Assembly (NCBI GenBank): GCA_020249145.1
Contig: JADCGF010000010.1
Span: 40,266-104,265, forward strand
Direction: 5' to 3'
Length of the DNA stretch: 64,000 nucleotides
Source of the DNA: Roseomonas sp.
GTDB taxonomy: Bacteria > Pseudomonadota > Alphaproteobacteria > Acetobacterales > Acetobacteraceae
The notes under the pieces are model-generated. The model was not told the origin of the DNA, did not search any database, and worked only from the letters and a program-made list of their open reading frames with translations. The translations under genes and the position numbers were made by a program. This document shows positions 37,499 through 47,907 of this stretch, one piece after another; the first letter of the stretch is position 1, and each line of letters starts with the position of its first letter.

Positions 37499-37669
37499 TT
37501 ACGAACGGGGCTGCGCGCGGTCATCGCGCAGCGGCATATCGGCAAGGGATTCGAAATGCTTGCGGCGCGATGGCCGCAGCACGAACCAAAGCATTCCAAG
37601 GAACAGGATAAAGAACCAAACCACCCAAAGGGCGCGAAGCGCGGGGTAGAGTTCAACCAGGCTTTGCAT
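37499..37669 (-). CDS. ccoQ: cbb3-type cytochrome c oxidase subunit CcoQ (not in the supplied ORF track)
   Basis: Manual translation MQSLVELYPALRALWVVWFFILFLGMLWFVLRPSRRKHFESLADMPLRDDRAQPRS; between ccoO and ccoP. Confidence 0.93.
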   Translation of the reverse strand: MQSLVELYPALRALWVVWFFILFLGMLWFVLRPSRRKHFESLADMPLRDDRAQPRS

Positions 37670-37681
37670 CTTCTGCGCCCC

Positions 37682-38416
37682 CTATTGCTGGCGAAGCTGC
37701 GCCGGCGTCACATCGCGGAAATCCACGAGTGTGCCGAGCATTTGCAGGTAAGCGACCAGCGCATCCATTTCCGTGATGCGCACGGGATCGCCATCAAAGG
37801 CTGCCTGACGGGCGCGCGCATAACGGGCATTGAAGGCCGTTGCATCCGCATCCGGTCGCGCCTGGGCTTCCAGATCAGCCTTGGCATTCGCGATCATCTC
37901 ATCGCTGTAAGGCACGCCAACGGCGCGCAGCGCGCGCAGATGATCCGCTACACGTTCATAATCCAATGGCCGATCCAGGAAGGAATAGGGCGGCATGATG
38001 GAAGCCGGCACCACCGCGCGCGGGGAACGCAAATGCGCCGCATGCCAATCATCCGAATAACGCCCGCCAACCCGCGCCAGGTCAGGCCCGGTGCGCTTGG
38101 AACCCCATTGGAAGGGGTGATCATACATGCTTTCCGCCGCCAGGCTGAAATGGCCATAGCGTTCCAATTCATCGCGGAAGGGGCGGATCATCTGGCTATG
38201 GCAGACATAGCAGCCTTCGCGCACATAGATATTGCGCCCCATTTGCTCAAGCGGTGTATAGGGCCTGATGCCCTGCACTCGTTCAATCGTGGTTTCCACG
38301 GCGAAAAGTGGGACGATCTGCACCAGACCGCCGATGGAAACCGTGAGCAGCGTCAGCACGCCCATCAGGACAACATTGCGTTCAATGACGCCGTGGTCAC
38401 GAAGCCAGCGGAACAT
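37682..38416 (-). CDS. ccoO: cbb3-type cytochrome c oxidase subunit II CcoO
   Basis: [29 protein letters not shown]. Confidence 0.96.
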   Translation of the reverse strand: MFRWLRDHGVIERNVVLMGVLTLLTVSIGGLVQIVPLFAVETTIERVQGIRPYTPLEQMGRNIYVREGCYVCHSQMIRPFRDELERYGHFSLAAESMYDHPFQWGSKRTGPDLARVGGRYSDDWHAAHLRSPRAVVPASIMPPYSFLDRPLDYERVADHLRALRAVGVPYSDEMIANAKADLEAQARPDADATAFNARYARARQAAFDGDPVRITEMDALVAYLQMLGTLVDFRDVTPAQLRQQ

Positions 38417-38430
38417 TTGCCAATCCTCCT

Positions 38431-39909
38431 TTATTCCGCCGCGACGGCATGGGCAGGGACAAGACGCGGCGCGGGTTCCGCGGCTTCCCCATCAGTGACG
38501 GTCTTCCAGAGATTGAAGGCCATGATCAGCCCGCCGGTCAGATAGAGCACCCCGCCAAGCGCGCGGATGACGTAATAGGGGTGCATGGCTTCCACCGTTT
38601 CCACGAAGGAATATTGCAGGAAGCCGAGTTCATCAAAGGCGCGCCACATCAGGCCTTGCATGATGCCGGATACCCACATGGCGGTGATGTAGAACACGAT
38701 CCCAAGGGTCGCGACCCAGAAATGCCAGGAGATCAGGCGTTCACTCCAGATCGCTTTCTTCCGCCATAGCACTGGGAAAAGATAGTAAAGCGCCCCGAAG
38801 GTGATGAAGCCGACCCAGCCCATGGCACCGGAATGCACATGCCCGATGGTCCAATCCGTGTAATGCGACAGGCCATTCACGGCCTTGATGGACATGACCG
38901 GACCTTCAAAGGTGGACATGCCGTAAAAGCCCACGGCAGCAACGGAAAAGCGCAGCGCCGGATTGGTGCGCAGCTTGTCCCATGCGCCGGAGAGCGTCAT
39001 GAGGCCATTGATCATGCCACCCCAGGAAGGCATCCAGAGCATGATCGAAAACACCATGCCAAGTGTCTGCGCCCAATCCGGCAGCGCGGTATAGTGCAGA
39101 TGGTGCGGACCTGCCCAGATATACAAAAAAATCAAGGTCCAGAAATGGATGATCGAAAGCCTGTAGGAATAGACTGGCCGGTCCGCCTGCTTCGGGATGA
39201 AGTAATACATCATCCCCAGAAAGCCGGCAGTCAGGAAGAAACCGACCGCATTATGGCCGTACCACCATTGGATCATGGCCCCCTGCACACCAGGCGTGGC
39301 GGAATAGGAATGCGATGAACCAAGGCTGATCGGGATAGAGATATTATTGCCGACATGCAGCATGGCCACGGTGATGATGAAGGCAAGAAAGAACCAATTC
39401 GCCACATAGATATGTGGTTCTTCCCGGCGCATGATGGTGCCGCCAAAGGCGATCAGGTAGAAAACCCAAACCACCGTCAGCCACGCATCCACATACCATT
39501 CCGGTTCGGCATATTCCTTGCCCTGGCTGATGCCCAGCACATAGCCAAGGGCTGCCGTGACGATGACGAATTGATAGCCCCAGAACAGGAACCACCCCAT
39601 ATCATCGCCGCCGAACAGCCTGGCGCGGCAGGTGCGCTGCACGACGAAAAGGCTGGTGCAGAAAAGCGCATTGCCGCCAAAGGCGAAAATCACCGCGCTG
39701 GTATGCACCGGGCGCAGCCGCCCGAAGCTCGTCCATTCCAGGTCAAGATTGAGCAGCGGAAAGGCGAGCTGCAACGCGATGACGACGCCCACCAAAAACC
39801 CCACAACGCCCCAAAAGGCGGTGGCGATGGCAAAGGCGCGGATTGGTCCTTCCACGTAAACTGGCGAATCTGCCGGCGCGTAATGCCCTGCGGTGGCTGT
39901 AGCGGCCAT
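38431..39909 (-). CDS. ccoN: cbb3-type cytochrome c oxidase subunit I CcoN
   Basis: 492 aa; [60 protein letters not shown]. Confidence 0.97.
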   Translation of the reverse strand: MAATATAGHYAPADSPVYVEGPIRAFAIATAFWGVVGFLVGVVIALQLAFPLLNLDLEWTSFGRLRPVHTSAVIFAFGGNALFCTSLFVVQRTCRARLFGGDDMGWFLFWGYQFVIVTAALGYVLGISQGKEYAEPEWYVDAWLTVVWVFYLIAFGGTIMRREEPHIYVANWFFLAFIITVAMLHVGNNISIPISLGSSHSYSATPGVQGAMIQWWYGHNAVGFFLTAGFLGMMYYFIPKQADRPVYSYRLSIIHFWTLIFLYIWAGPHHLHYTALPDWAQTLGMVFSIMLWMPSWGGMINGLMTLSGAWDKLRTNPALRFSVAAVGFYGMSTFEGPVMSIKAVNGLSHYTDWTIGHVHSGAMGWVGFITFGALYYLFPVLWRKKAIWSERLISWHFWVATLGIVFYITAMWVSGIMQGLMWRAFDELGFLQYSFVETVEAMHPYYVIRALGGVLYLTGGLIMAFNLWKTVTDGEAAEPAPRLVPAHAVAAE

Positions 39910-39987
39910 GCTTGGTCTCCCTCAAGACGCGGGACTCGGAATCAGCCGCGCTGGGGAGCAGGTAAGAACCATGGGCCTGCGCCGTCC

Positions 39988-40001
39988 TTGATCAGGATCA
40001 A
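39988..40001. promoter_or_regulatory. FNR/FixK-type box upstream of ccoN
   Basis: Exact TTGAT-CAGG-ATCAA, 79 bp upstream of the ccoN start. Confidence 0.8.
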
Positions 40002-40081
40002 TTTTGTCAGGCGGCTCTGCGCTAATTTGCGGGACCAATCGCCCCGGCTTTGCGTCGGTGGGACAAGCGGAGGAAGCTTTC

Positions 40082-40861
40082 ATGCCAAGCGATGCAGCCT
40101 TTGCGCCGCGCCGGCTTACCATTCGGAAGGTGGCGCCTGACCGTCCCTGGGTCTGGCTGAATGCCGGCTGGCGCGATTTGATGGCCAATCCAAGGATCGG
40201 CTTTTTCTATGGTGGCGCCTTGGCCGCCGCTGGTTGGCTGCTTATTCTGATCCTCCTTGGTGTGCGCTCTGCCTGGGTGATTCTGCCGGCCTCGGCAGGG
40301 TTTTTCATGATCGCCCCCTTGCTCGCGACCGGGCTTTATGAAGCCAGTCGGCTCCGCGCTGAGGGCAAGCCTGCCACCTTCAACGATTGTTTGCGCGGCT
40401 TCACGCGCAATGGTCAGCAGCTTGCGTTTTTGGGCGTGGTGCTGGTGATCCTGCATTTGTTCTGGGTGCGCGTGGCAGCGCTGATTTTCATGCTGATGTT
40501 TGGCATCAATTTCACGCCGGGCATCGAAAACCTGCCGATGGCCATGCTGCGTTCGGATATGCTGCTGCCCTTCCTGATTGTCGGCACCGGCGCGGGCGCC
40601 ATTCTGGCGGCGGCGGCCTTTGCGATCTCGGCGATTTCAATCCCGATCCTGGTGGACCGCGATGTTTCGGCCATGGAAGCGATTATGCTTTCCATCCGCG
40701 CGGTGCTCACCAATCCGGGCGCCATGATCTTCTGGGCCGGGCTGATTGTGGTTTTTACCGCCATGGCGATGGCGCCCTTCTTCCTGGGCCTTGCGCTGGT
40801 GGTGCCGTTGATCGGGCATGCTACTTGGCACGCCTATCAGGATCTGGTTGTCGAAGCCTGA
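40082..40861 (+). CDS. DUF2189-like integral membrane protein
   Basis: PWVWLNAGWRDLMANPRIGFFYGGALAAAGWLL; multi-TM; ATG at 40082 preferred. Confidence 0.8.
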   Translation: MPSDAAFAPRRLTIRKVAPDRPWVWLNAGWRDLMANPRIGFFYGGALAAAGWLLILILLGVRSAWVILPASAGFFMIAPLLATGLYEASRLRAEGKPATFNDCLRGFTRNGQQLAFLGVVLVILHLFWVRVAALIFMLMFGINFTPGIENLPMAMLRSDMLLPFLIVGTGAGAILAAAAFAISAISIPILVDRDVSAMEAIMLSIRAVLTNPGAMIFWAGLIVVFTAMAMAPFFLGLALVVPLIGHATWHAYQDLVVEA

Positions 40862-42418
40862 TCAGGGGCGCATGGTCAGCGCGGCCAGGCCCGTGCCGCG
40901 CAAGGGTTCCGCGATGCGCGCAAAATCGCACAGCAGCGGGCGAGTTTCGCGCGGGTCTATGATTTCCTCCACCCAGAAAGCCTCGGCGGTGCGGAAGGGG
41001 GAACGCAGCTTTTGCAAGCGCTCATCAATTTCGGCGATTTTTGCGACCGGGTCCGTCGCCGCATTCACCTCTGCCGCGTAAGCCGCCTCAATCCCGCCTT
41101 CCAGTGGCAGGGAACCCCAGCGCCCGGATGGCCAAGCATAGCGCATGGAATAGCGCCCGGCAGGTTGGTGCACCACGCCGGCAACGCCAAAGGCATTGCG
41201 CAAAATCACCGTGCACCAGGGCGCGCGGCATTGATTGACGGCGGCCATGGCGCGCACACCCCAACGGATGGTGGCGGTTTTCTCTGCCTCCAACCCCACG
41301 GCGAAGCCTGGGCAATCCATGAGATACACCACCGGCAGATGAAAGGTTTCGGCCATATCCACAAAGCGGATGATCTTGGCGCAGGCATCGGCCGTCCAGG
41401 ACCCGCCGGAAAACACCGGGTCCGACGCCATCACCGCGACAGGCAGGCCATCCAAGCGCGCAAGGCCGGTGATAATGGGCCGGCCAAACCAGCGGCCCAT
41501 TTCAAAAAAACTGCCCTTGTCGAACAGGGTTTCGATAATCGGGCGCATCTTATAGGCTTGGCGCGGGTCGCGCGGGATCACGCTGATCAGCTTGGCATCG
41601 CGGCGTTCAGGGTCATCGCGCGAACGCAGCCGGGGCGAGACTTCAAACACCGATTGCGGCATATACGAAAGAAAGCGGCGCGCGGCGGCGAAGGCTTCTT
41701 CTTCCGTCTCCACCGCATCATCCACGGCGCCGGCCTTGCATTGAATTTCCCACCCGCCCAGGTCGCGTTTGTCGAGCTTTTCGCCAAGCCGCGCCACCAC
41801 CGGCGGGCCGGCGACAAACATGGCGGAAGATTTCGTCATCACTGAATAATGCGACGCCGCCAGCCGCGCCGCGCCAAGCCCCGCAACTGACCCAAGCCCG
41901 AGCGCCACCACCGGCACCAGGCCTAAATTCTGCGCAGTGAGGTGATAAAGCTGCGTGCCACCAACGCCGCCCGGCAGATTGGCGCGGCCTGTGGTTTCAA
42001 TGGTCTTCACCGAACCGCCACCGCCGGAGCCTTCAATCATGCGAATGATCGGTAGGCGTAATTCATTGGCCATGCGTTCCGCCATGATGGGCTTTTCGCG
42101 AATGGTCGCATCCGCACTGCCGCCGCGCACGGTGAAATCATCGCCCAGCACCACCACCGGGCGGCCATCAATCTCCGCACGGCCCATGACGCAGTTGGAA
42201 GGTGTGAGCGTCTCCAGATCACCCTTGGCGTCATATTCGCCGCGCCCGGCAATGGCGCCGACTTCGTGGAATGTATCCTTGTCCACAAGCTTCAGCACAC
42301 GTTCGCGCACCGTGAGCCGCCCGCCATCATGCTGGCGCTTCACCTTATCTGGCCCGCCCATGGCTTCGGCCATCTTGCGGCGGCGGTTAAGTTCATCGAT
42401 TTCCGGTTGCCAAGTCAT
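40862..42418 (-). CDS. Acyl-CoA carboxylase carboxyltransferase (beta-type) subunit
   Basis: GGPDKVKRQHDGGRLTVRERV, MADPVFSGGSWTADACAKI-type region, VYLMDCPGFAVG. Confidence 0.9.
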   Translation of the reverse strand: MTWQPEIDELNRRRKMAEAMGGPDKVKRQHDGGRLTVRERVLKLVDKDTFHEVGAIAGRGEYDAKGDLETLTPSNCVMGRAEIDGRPVVVLGDDFTVRGGSADATIREKPIMAERMANELRLPIIRMIEGSGGGGSVKTIETTGRANLPGGVGGTQLYHLTAQNLGLVPVVALGLGSVAGLGAARLAASHYSVMTKSSAMFVAGPPVVARLGEKLDKRDLGGWEIQCKAGAVDDAVETEEEAFAAARRFLSYMPQSVFEVSPRLRSRDDPERRDAKLISVIPRDPRQAYKMRPIIETLFDKGSFFEMGRWFGRPIITGLARLDGLPVAVMASDPVFSGGSWTADACAKIIRFVDMAETFHLPVVYLMDCPGFAVGLEAEKTATIRWGVRAMAAVNQCRAPWCTVILRNAFGVAGVVHQPAGRYSMRYAWPSGRWGSLPLEGGIEAAYAAEVNAATDPVAKIAEIDERLQKLRSPFRTAEAFWVEEIIDPRETRPLLCDFARIAEPLRGTGLAALTMRP

Positions 42419-42544
42419 AAGGCGTTTCCCTGGGTCTTGTTACGGGCAGTGTCACGCGAGACACCGCGCCCTGCAAGCGGGCGTTGTCGCAGGCGCGCCG
42501 AACCCCCATGATAAGCGTGAGCCATCCGCACAGAGAGAGGCACC

Positions 42545-43084
42545 ATGCCGATTGATGAAAGCCTGAAATTCCTGCCCGTGAATATCGCCGTGCTGACCGT
42601 GAGCGACACGCGCGACATGGCGAGCGACCGTTCCGGCCAAACGCTACAGGACAGGATTGAAACCGCGCGGCATCACTGCGTCGCGCGCGAAATTGTGAAG
42701 GATGACCCGGACGCGATTGAAGCCGTGCTGCGCCGTTGGATTGCGGACCCCGCCGTGGATTGCGTCATCACCACCGGCGGTACGGGCATCACGGGCCGTG
42801 ATGTGACACCGGAAGCCTTCAAGCGCGTGCTGGAGAAAGAAATCGAAGGCTTCGGCGAATTATTCCGCTGGATCAGTTTTCAGAAGATTGGCACATCAAC
42901 CATTCAATCCCGCGCCATGGGTGGTGTGGCCGGCGGCACCTATCTTTTCGCGCTGCCGGGTTCAACCGGCGCCTGCAAGGATGGCTGGGATGAAATTCTG
43001 CGCTTCCAATTGGATTCGCGGCACCGCCCCTGCAATCTGGTGGAGCTGATGCCGCGCCTATTGGAACATCTGAAGCCCGTGTGA
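42545..43084 (+). CDS. moaB: Molybdenum cofactor biosynthesis protein B
   Basis: VNIAVLTVSDTRDMASDRSGQTLQDRIE, CVITTGGTGITGRDVTPEA. Confidence 0.93.
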   Translation: MPIDESLKFLPVNIAVLTVSDTRDMASDRSGQTLQDRIETARHHCVAREIVKDDPDAIEAVLRRWIADPAVDCVITTGGTGITGRDVTPEAFKRVLEKEIEGFGELFRWISFQKIGTSTIQSRAMGGVAGGTYLFALPGSTGACKDGWDEILRFQLDSRHRPCNLVELMPRLLEHLKPV

Positions 43085-43088
43085 CGGG

Positions 43089-43118
43089 CGCGCGAGGGAC
43101 GCATACACCCCTCGCGCG
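43089..43118. terminator. Hairpin between convergent moaB and Mo-hydroxylase genes
   Basis: CGCGCGAGGG-acgcatacac-CCCTCGCGCG perfect 10-bp inverted repeat; no T-tract longer than TT. Confidence 0.6.
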
Positions 43119-43125
43119 TTAAGCC

Positions 43126-45459
43126 TTACGCTGCTTTGGAAGTCGCCAGCGCCTTCCACACGCTTTCCGGCGTGGCCGGCATATCAATATGCTTCACGCC
43201 ATCACCGGCCAAAGCATCCACCACGGCATTGATCAAGGCGGGCGGGCTGCCCACCGCGCCGGCTTCACCCGCACCCTTCACGCCAAGCGGATTGGTCTCA
43301 CACGGCACTTCGATGAAATCCACGTCAATATTCGGCAGATCATCGGCGCGCGGCAGCGCGTAATCCATGAAGGACGCTGAAAGAAGCTGGCCGCTTTCCG
43401 CATCAAAGGCAGTGCGTTCAAGCATGGCCTGGCCAATGCCCTGCGCCACACCACCATGCACCTGGCCACGCACGATCAGCGGGTTCAGCGCATGTCCGAC
43501 ATCATCAATCACCACGTAATTCGCGACCTTGATGATGCCGGTATCGGGGTCCACCTCAACCTCCGCGGCGTGGCAGCCATTGGGGAAGGTGTGGGATTTG
43601 ATCTGCGCCACTTCCAAAGCATCCAGCAGCGTCACCTCCTGGCCCTTCGCAGCGCGCGCCTTCTGCGCTGCGGCCAATTCCAGAATGCCGATGCCCTTAT
43701 CGGTGCCGACCACGCCAAAGCGGCCATTGGCAGTGGTGAATTCAATATCGGCGACTGCGGCTTCCAAATGCTCAGACGCTGCCTTCTTGCCCTTTTCAAC
43801 AACCGATGCCGCCGTCACCAGAATGGCCTGGCCTTCGGAATAAAGGCTGCGCGCACCACCCGTGCCGCCGCCCGAAGGCAGGCTTGCGGAATCGCCCTGA
43901 CGCACGCGGATTTTTTCAATCGGGATGCCAAGCTCATGGCTGGTCAGCATGGCATAGGCGGTTTCATGCCCCTGCCCCGTGCTTTGTGTCCCGACATAAA
44001 CATCCACGAAACCATCATCGGCAAAACGCACCGCAGCGTTTTCCGTGGCATCGCCACCCGTCGCTTCCAGGTAATAGGCAAAGCCAATGCCGCGCCTTTT
44101 GCCACGCCTTTGGCTTTCCGCCCGCCGCGCCGCAAAGCCGGACCAATTCAGCTTTTCCAAGGCAGTGTCCATGAGTTTCGCAAACTCACCTGAATCATAG
44201 CGCTGCCCCATGGCGGAGACATATGGCATGGCGGAAGACGGCACCATGTTCCGTTTGCGGATCGCGACACGATCCATGCCCATTTCCTGCGCCGCGGTAT
44301 CAATCAGGCGTTCCACCAGATAATTGCTCTCAGGCCGCCCGGCACCGCGATAGGCATCCACCGGCACGGTATTGGTAATCACGCCAACAACATTGGCGTA
44401 GATGGCGCCGAAATCATAAACGCTCGCCAGCACCTTGGTGCCGGCACCGGTCGGGATGAAGGGCGCGAAGGTGTTCAGATAGGCGCCCATATTCGCCCAA
44501 TTCTTCGTGCGCAGCGCGAGGAACTTGCCATCCTTATCCAAGGCCAATTCGCCGGCAGTGATATTGTCCCGCCCATGGGTATCTGATTGGAAGGCTTCCG
44601 TGCGCTCGGACGTCCATTTCACCGGGCGCTTCAGGCGGCGCGCGGCGAAGCAGGTCAGCACATGTTCAGCATACAAGAACAGCTTCATGCCGAAGCCGCC
44701 GCCGACATCGGGGGTGACAACGCGGAAATGATCTTCCGGCAGGTTGAAGACGCTGCCGGCCAGAAGCTTGCGGACCAGCCAGGAGCCCTGGGTATTGGTG
44801 TGCAGCGTCCATTTATTGCTCGCGGCATCATAATCCGCCACCGCCGCGCGGGCTTCCATGCTGGCGACGACAACGCGGTTATTCACCACGGTCAGCCGCG
44901 TGATATGCGCGGCCTTGGCGAAAAGCGCATCGGTCTTGTCCTTGTCGCCGACATGCCAATCAAAGCAGGTATTATTCGGCGCACTCGGCCAGATTTGCGG
45001 CTGGCCTGGCTTGGTCGCGCTGGCGAGATCGGTGGCGGAGGGCAGGATTTCGTAATCCACCTCAATCGCCTCAGCGGCATCACGCGCCGCCTTGGCGCTT
45101 TCCGCCACCACAAAGGCGACCGGGTCACCCACATGGCGCACCACGCCTTCCGCCAGCACCGGGCGCGGCGTGGATGACAGCGGCGAGCCATCGCTATTCT
45201 TGAGCGGAATCAGGCAAGGCAGCGGGCCAAGCCCTTCGGCGGCCAGATCGGCTGCGGTATAAACCCCCAGCACCCCCGGCATGGCCTTGGCGGCGGCGGT
45301 GGAGATGGCCTTGATCGCCGCATGGGCATGGGGGCTGCGCAGCACCACGCCCTGGGCTTCGCCGGGCAGGCTGATATCGGCGGTGTATTGCCCATCGCCT
45401 TTCAAAAGCCTTGGGTCTTCGACACGACGAATGGATTGGCTGAGGCCGAATTTTGCCAT
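43126..45459 (-). CDS. Xanthine dehydrogenase/CoxL family molybdopterin-binding large subunit
   Basis: QSIRRVEDPRLLKGDGQYTADI, TPDVGGGFGMK, DAYRGAGRPESNYLVERLID, GVKGAGEAGAVGSPPALINAV; ATG at 45459. Confidence 0.93.
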   Translation of the reverse strand: MAKFGLSQSIRRVEDPRLLKGDGQYTADISLPGEAQGVVLRSPHAHAAIKAISTAAAKAMPGVLGVYTAADLAAEGLGPLPCLIPLKNSDGSPLSSTPRPVLAEGVVRHVGDPVAFVVAESAKAARDAAEAIEVDYEILPSATDLASATKPGQPQIWPSAPNNTCFDWHVGDKDKTDALFAKAAHITRLTVVNNRVVVASMEARAAVADYDAASNKWTLHTNTQGSWLVRKLLAGSVFNLPEDHFRVVTPDVGGGFGMKLFLYAEHVLTCFAARRLKRPVKWTSERTEAFQSDTHGRDNITAGELALDKDGKFLALRTKNWANMGAYLNTFAPFIPTGAGTKVLASVYDFGAIYANVVGVITNTVPVDAYRGAGRPESNYLVERLIDTAAQEMGMDRVAIRKRNMVPSSAMPYVSAMGQRYDSGEFAKLMDTALEKLNWSGFAARRAESQRRGKRRGIGFAYYLEATGGDATENAAVRFADDGFVDVYVGTQSTGQGHETAYAMLTSHELGIPIEKIRVRQGDSASLPSGGGTGGARSLYSEGQAILVTAASVVEKGKKAASEHLEAAVADIEFTTANGRFGVVGTDKGIGILELAAAQKARAAKGQEVTLLDALEVAQIKSHTFPNGCHAAEVEVDPDTGIIKVANYVVIDDVGHALNPLIVRGQVHGGVAQGIGQAMLERTAFDAESGQLLSASFMDYALPRADDLPNIDVDFIEVPCETNPLGVKGAGEAGAVGSPPALINAVVDALAGDGVKHIDMPATPESVWKALATSKAA

Positions 45460-45629
45460 GGCGAGGTACTCCTTGTTTCGCGTTAAGACTATCATTCAAC
45501 AGGTGGGGGTGGGATGGAAAGGGGGGAAGGCCCAGCCGGGCAGGAATTGTCGTCGGGGCGGTGGCGATTGCGCCGAAGGCGCCACCCTGTCAGTTTACCC
45601 ACCACCCTAAGAATGGAGAGGCAAGTTTC

Positions 45630-46256
45630 GTGTCAGATCAGGCAAAGCCACCAACACCCGATTCCATGCTCCTGACCGGGCGCTTTGGCATGCAGCTGGT
45701 GAAACAGACGGCAGGAAGCTGGTGGGTTTTCATGCTCCGCGGCGTGGCCGCCATTATTTTTGGGCTATTGATCTTCCTCTTCCCGGGGCTTGGTCTGGTC
45801 TTCATCCTGGCCTTTCTGGGGGCCTGGATGCTGTTCGATGGCATGGGGTCCATATTCCAGGCCGTAAAGGGCGGTCACCCAACCGGGGAGCGCAGCCGAA
45901 CCTGGCTTTGGATTGACGGCATTATTTCCCTGCTGGCGGCAGCGGTGATCCTGTTGGCACCGGGGGTTTCGGCCATTGGCCTGCTGATTGTGACGGCTGC
46001 TTGGTTCCTTTTGTCAGGTGGGGCGCGGCTGATGCTGGCCTTCCGGCTTTCCTCCGTGCTGCTTGGGCTGCTCGGCGCCTTGAATATCGTGATCGGCGCC
46101 TGGATGCTGCTGCGCCCCGGGCCGGGCTTGCTCGCGGTGATCTGGATGGTGGCGCTGGAGGCGATCGTCATGGGCGCCATTATGGTCACCCTTGGCTGGC
46201 GCCTGAAGCACATCCATCAGAACCCGCATCAGGAAGCCGGGCAGACCAGGATTTGA
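45630..46256 (+). CDS. HdeD family (DUF308) membrane protein
   Basis: SWWVFMLRGVAAIIFGLLIFLFPGLGLVFILAFLGAWMLFDG; GTG start at 45630. Confidence 0.85.
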   Translation: MSDQAKPPTPDSMLLTGRFGMQLVKQTAGSWWVFMLRGVAAIIFGLLIFLFPGLGLVFILAFLGAWMLFDGMGSIFQAVKGGHPTGERSRTWLWIDGIISLLAAAVILLAPGVSAIGLLIVTAAWFLLSGGARLMLAFRLSSVLLGLLGALNIVIGAWMLLRPGPGLLAVIWMVALEAIVMGAIMVTLGWRLKHIHQNPHQEAGQTRI

Positions 46257-46288
46257 TCAGCCCTGGGGGAAACCCGCAGGCTCCACCT

Positions 46289-47182
46289 ATGTGGTTCCCT
46301 GCCCCCAAGGAGCTTCCGCTCCGCCCCTTCGCCCGCCTGCCGGATCGCTTGCGGAATCTCCGCCGCACAAGCTGGGCGGATGCGAATCGCGCCGGCGCGC
46401 CGATTGACAGTTTCCTGGAAGGCCCCTGCTTTGATCGCGCGGGGCGCTTCCTGGTCACCGATATCCCGAATGGCCGCATCCTGCTGGTTGGCCCCGGTGA
46501 GGCTTGGGAAGTTCTGGCGGAATATGAGGGCTGGCCGAATGGCCTCGCGCTTGGTGCCGATGATGCGTTGCTGATCGCCGATTACCGCCATGGCTTGCTC
46601 AGCCTTGATCCGGCGCGCGGTTCCATCACGCCGCTTTTGGAAAATGTCGGCAGCGAGGGCTTTGTCGGCCTGAATGATGTGACGCTTGGCGCGAATGGCG
46701 CGATTTTCTTCACTGACCAAGGGCAAACCGGTCTGCAGGACCCGCGCGGGCGGGTTTATCGGCTAGCGCCCGATGGGCGGCTGGATCGGCTGATCTCCAA
46801 CGGTCCCAGCCCCAATGGCATTGCGCTGAACAAGGCTGGCACGCATTGCTATGTGGCGATGACGCGTTCGTGCGAGGTCTGGCGCTTCGCACTCCGCGCG
46901 GACGCCATTGTGGGCAAGGCCAATCTGTTCTTCCGCACGCCGGCGGGTACGTCAGGGCCAGATGGCATGGCGGTGGATGTGCATGACCGGCTGTTCATCG
47001 CCAATCCCGGCCATGGCATGGTCTGGGGCGTGGATGCGCATGGCGTGCCGCTTTTCGCGCTGGATTGCCGGCCTTTTGGGCGCATGCCGACCAATTGCTG
47101 CTTCGCGCCGGACGGGATGACTTTGCTGATTACGGAGAGCGAGTCAGGACAGATTCTTGCGGCGGAAATACCGGCGCCTTGA
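46289..47182 (+). CDS. SMP-30/gluconolactonase family protein
   Basis: FLEGPCFDRAGRFLVTDIPNGRILLV, NDVTLGANGAIFFTDQG, PNGIALNKAGTHCYVAMT; ATG at 46289. Confidence 0.9.
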   Translation: MWFPAPKELPLRPFARLPDRLRNLRRTSWADANRAGAPIDSFLEGPCFDRAGRFLVTDIPNGRILLVGPGEAWEVLAEYEGWPNGLALGADDALLIADYRHGLLSLDPARGSITPLLENVGSEGFVGLNDVTLGANGAIFFTDQGQTGLQDPRGRVYRLAPDGRLDRLISNGPSPNGIALNKAGTHCYVAMTRSCEVWRFALRADAIVGKANLFFRTPAGTSGPDGMAVDVHDRLFIANPGHGMVWGVDAHGVPLFALDCRPFGRMPTNCCFAPDGMTLLITESESGQILAAEIPAP

Positions 47183-47211
47183 TAGCAGGCGTCAGGAATG
47201 TTCACACAGCG

Positions 47212-47595
47212 TCAGGCAAGATCTTCCATTGGCGCGCGCAGGGCACCGGCAACAGCGCGCCTTGCCGCAGCGCTACCAGGCTTGCGGCCAGACTCAATCT
47301 CAGAGAGGTAGCTCACTGAAACCCCCGCCTTTGCCGCCAGCGCGGTCAAGGTGAAGCCTCGATGCTCACGCCAGATTCGGATAGGGCTTTCGCCAGCGAT
47401 CAAACGATTCACCAGCGGCCCGGGCAGGTAATCGGCACGCGCGACATCCTTGCCGAGAGCTGCTTCCCGCGCTTCCTGCTGATTGATCGCTTGATGATCA
47501 ATCCGGTCCTCGGCGGCGGCGACCAGCGCCTCATAATCGCGGCGCGATAGCGTGACTGTTTCGGGCGTTTCCGCCACTGGCCTGAAATGATTCAT
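47212..47595 (-). CDS. XRE family antitoxin
   Basis: HTH GFTLTALAAKAGVSVSYLSEIESGRKPGS; immediately downstream of the RelE-like toxin. Confidence 0.88.
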   Translation of the reverse strand: MNHFRPVAETPETVTLSRRDYEALVAAAEDRIDHQAINQQEAREAALGKDVARADYLPGPLVNRLIAGESPIRIWREHRGFTLTALAAKAGVSVSYLSEIESGRKPGSAAARRAVAGALRAPMEDLA

Positions 47596-47879
47596 CGCTC
47601 ATAAACCTCCCGGCGATGCCCGATGCGGTCCACCACCACGTCTGGTCCATCAATACGAAACACCGCACGATAATCGCCCTGACGCACCCGAAAGCGCCCG
47701 CGCGGCTCCCCCTGGAGTGCGGCAACGCTGGCATGCGGCGCGTCTGGCTTGGCCGCAATCGCGTCCAGCCGAGCCTTCAACTGCGCGCGTTCCCGCTTCG
47801 GCATGCCCATCAGGGCCTTCACCACAGCAGGAGAGAGCAGCAACACGATTGAGAAAGTTTCGCTGATAGCGAAAAGCAA
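47592..47879 (-). CDS. RelE/ParE family toxin (start may be GTG at 47846)
   Basis: LSPAVVKALMGMPKRERAQLKARLDAIA ... GRFRVRQGDYRAVFRIDG ... VDRIGHRREVY. Confidence 0.88.
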   Translation of the reverse strand: MLFAISETFSIVLLLSPAVVKALMGMPKRERAQLKARLDAIAAKPDAPHASVAALQGEPRGRFRVRQGDYRAVFRIDGPDVVVDRIGHRREVYER

Positions 47880-47907
47880 TGCAAGCGAAATTTCGCCAAT
47901 AGCGAAA
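47858..47907. promoter_or_regulatory. Tandem palindromic operators upstream of the TA module
   Basis: TTTCGCT-gat-AGCGAAA (47858-47874) and TTTCGC-caata-GCGAAA (47891-47907). Confidence 0.75.
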
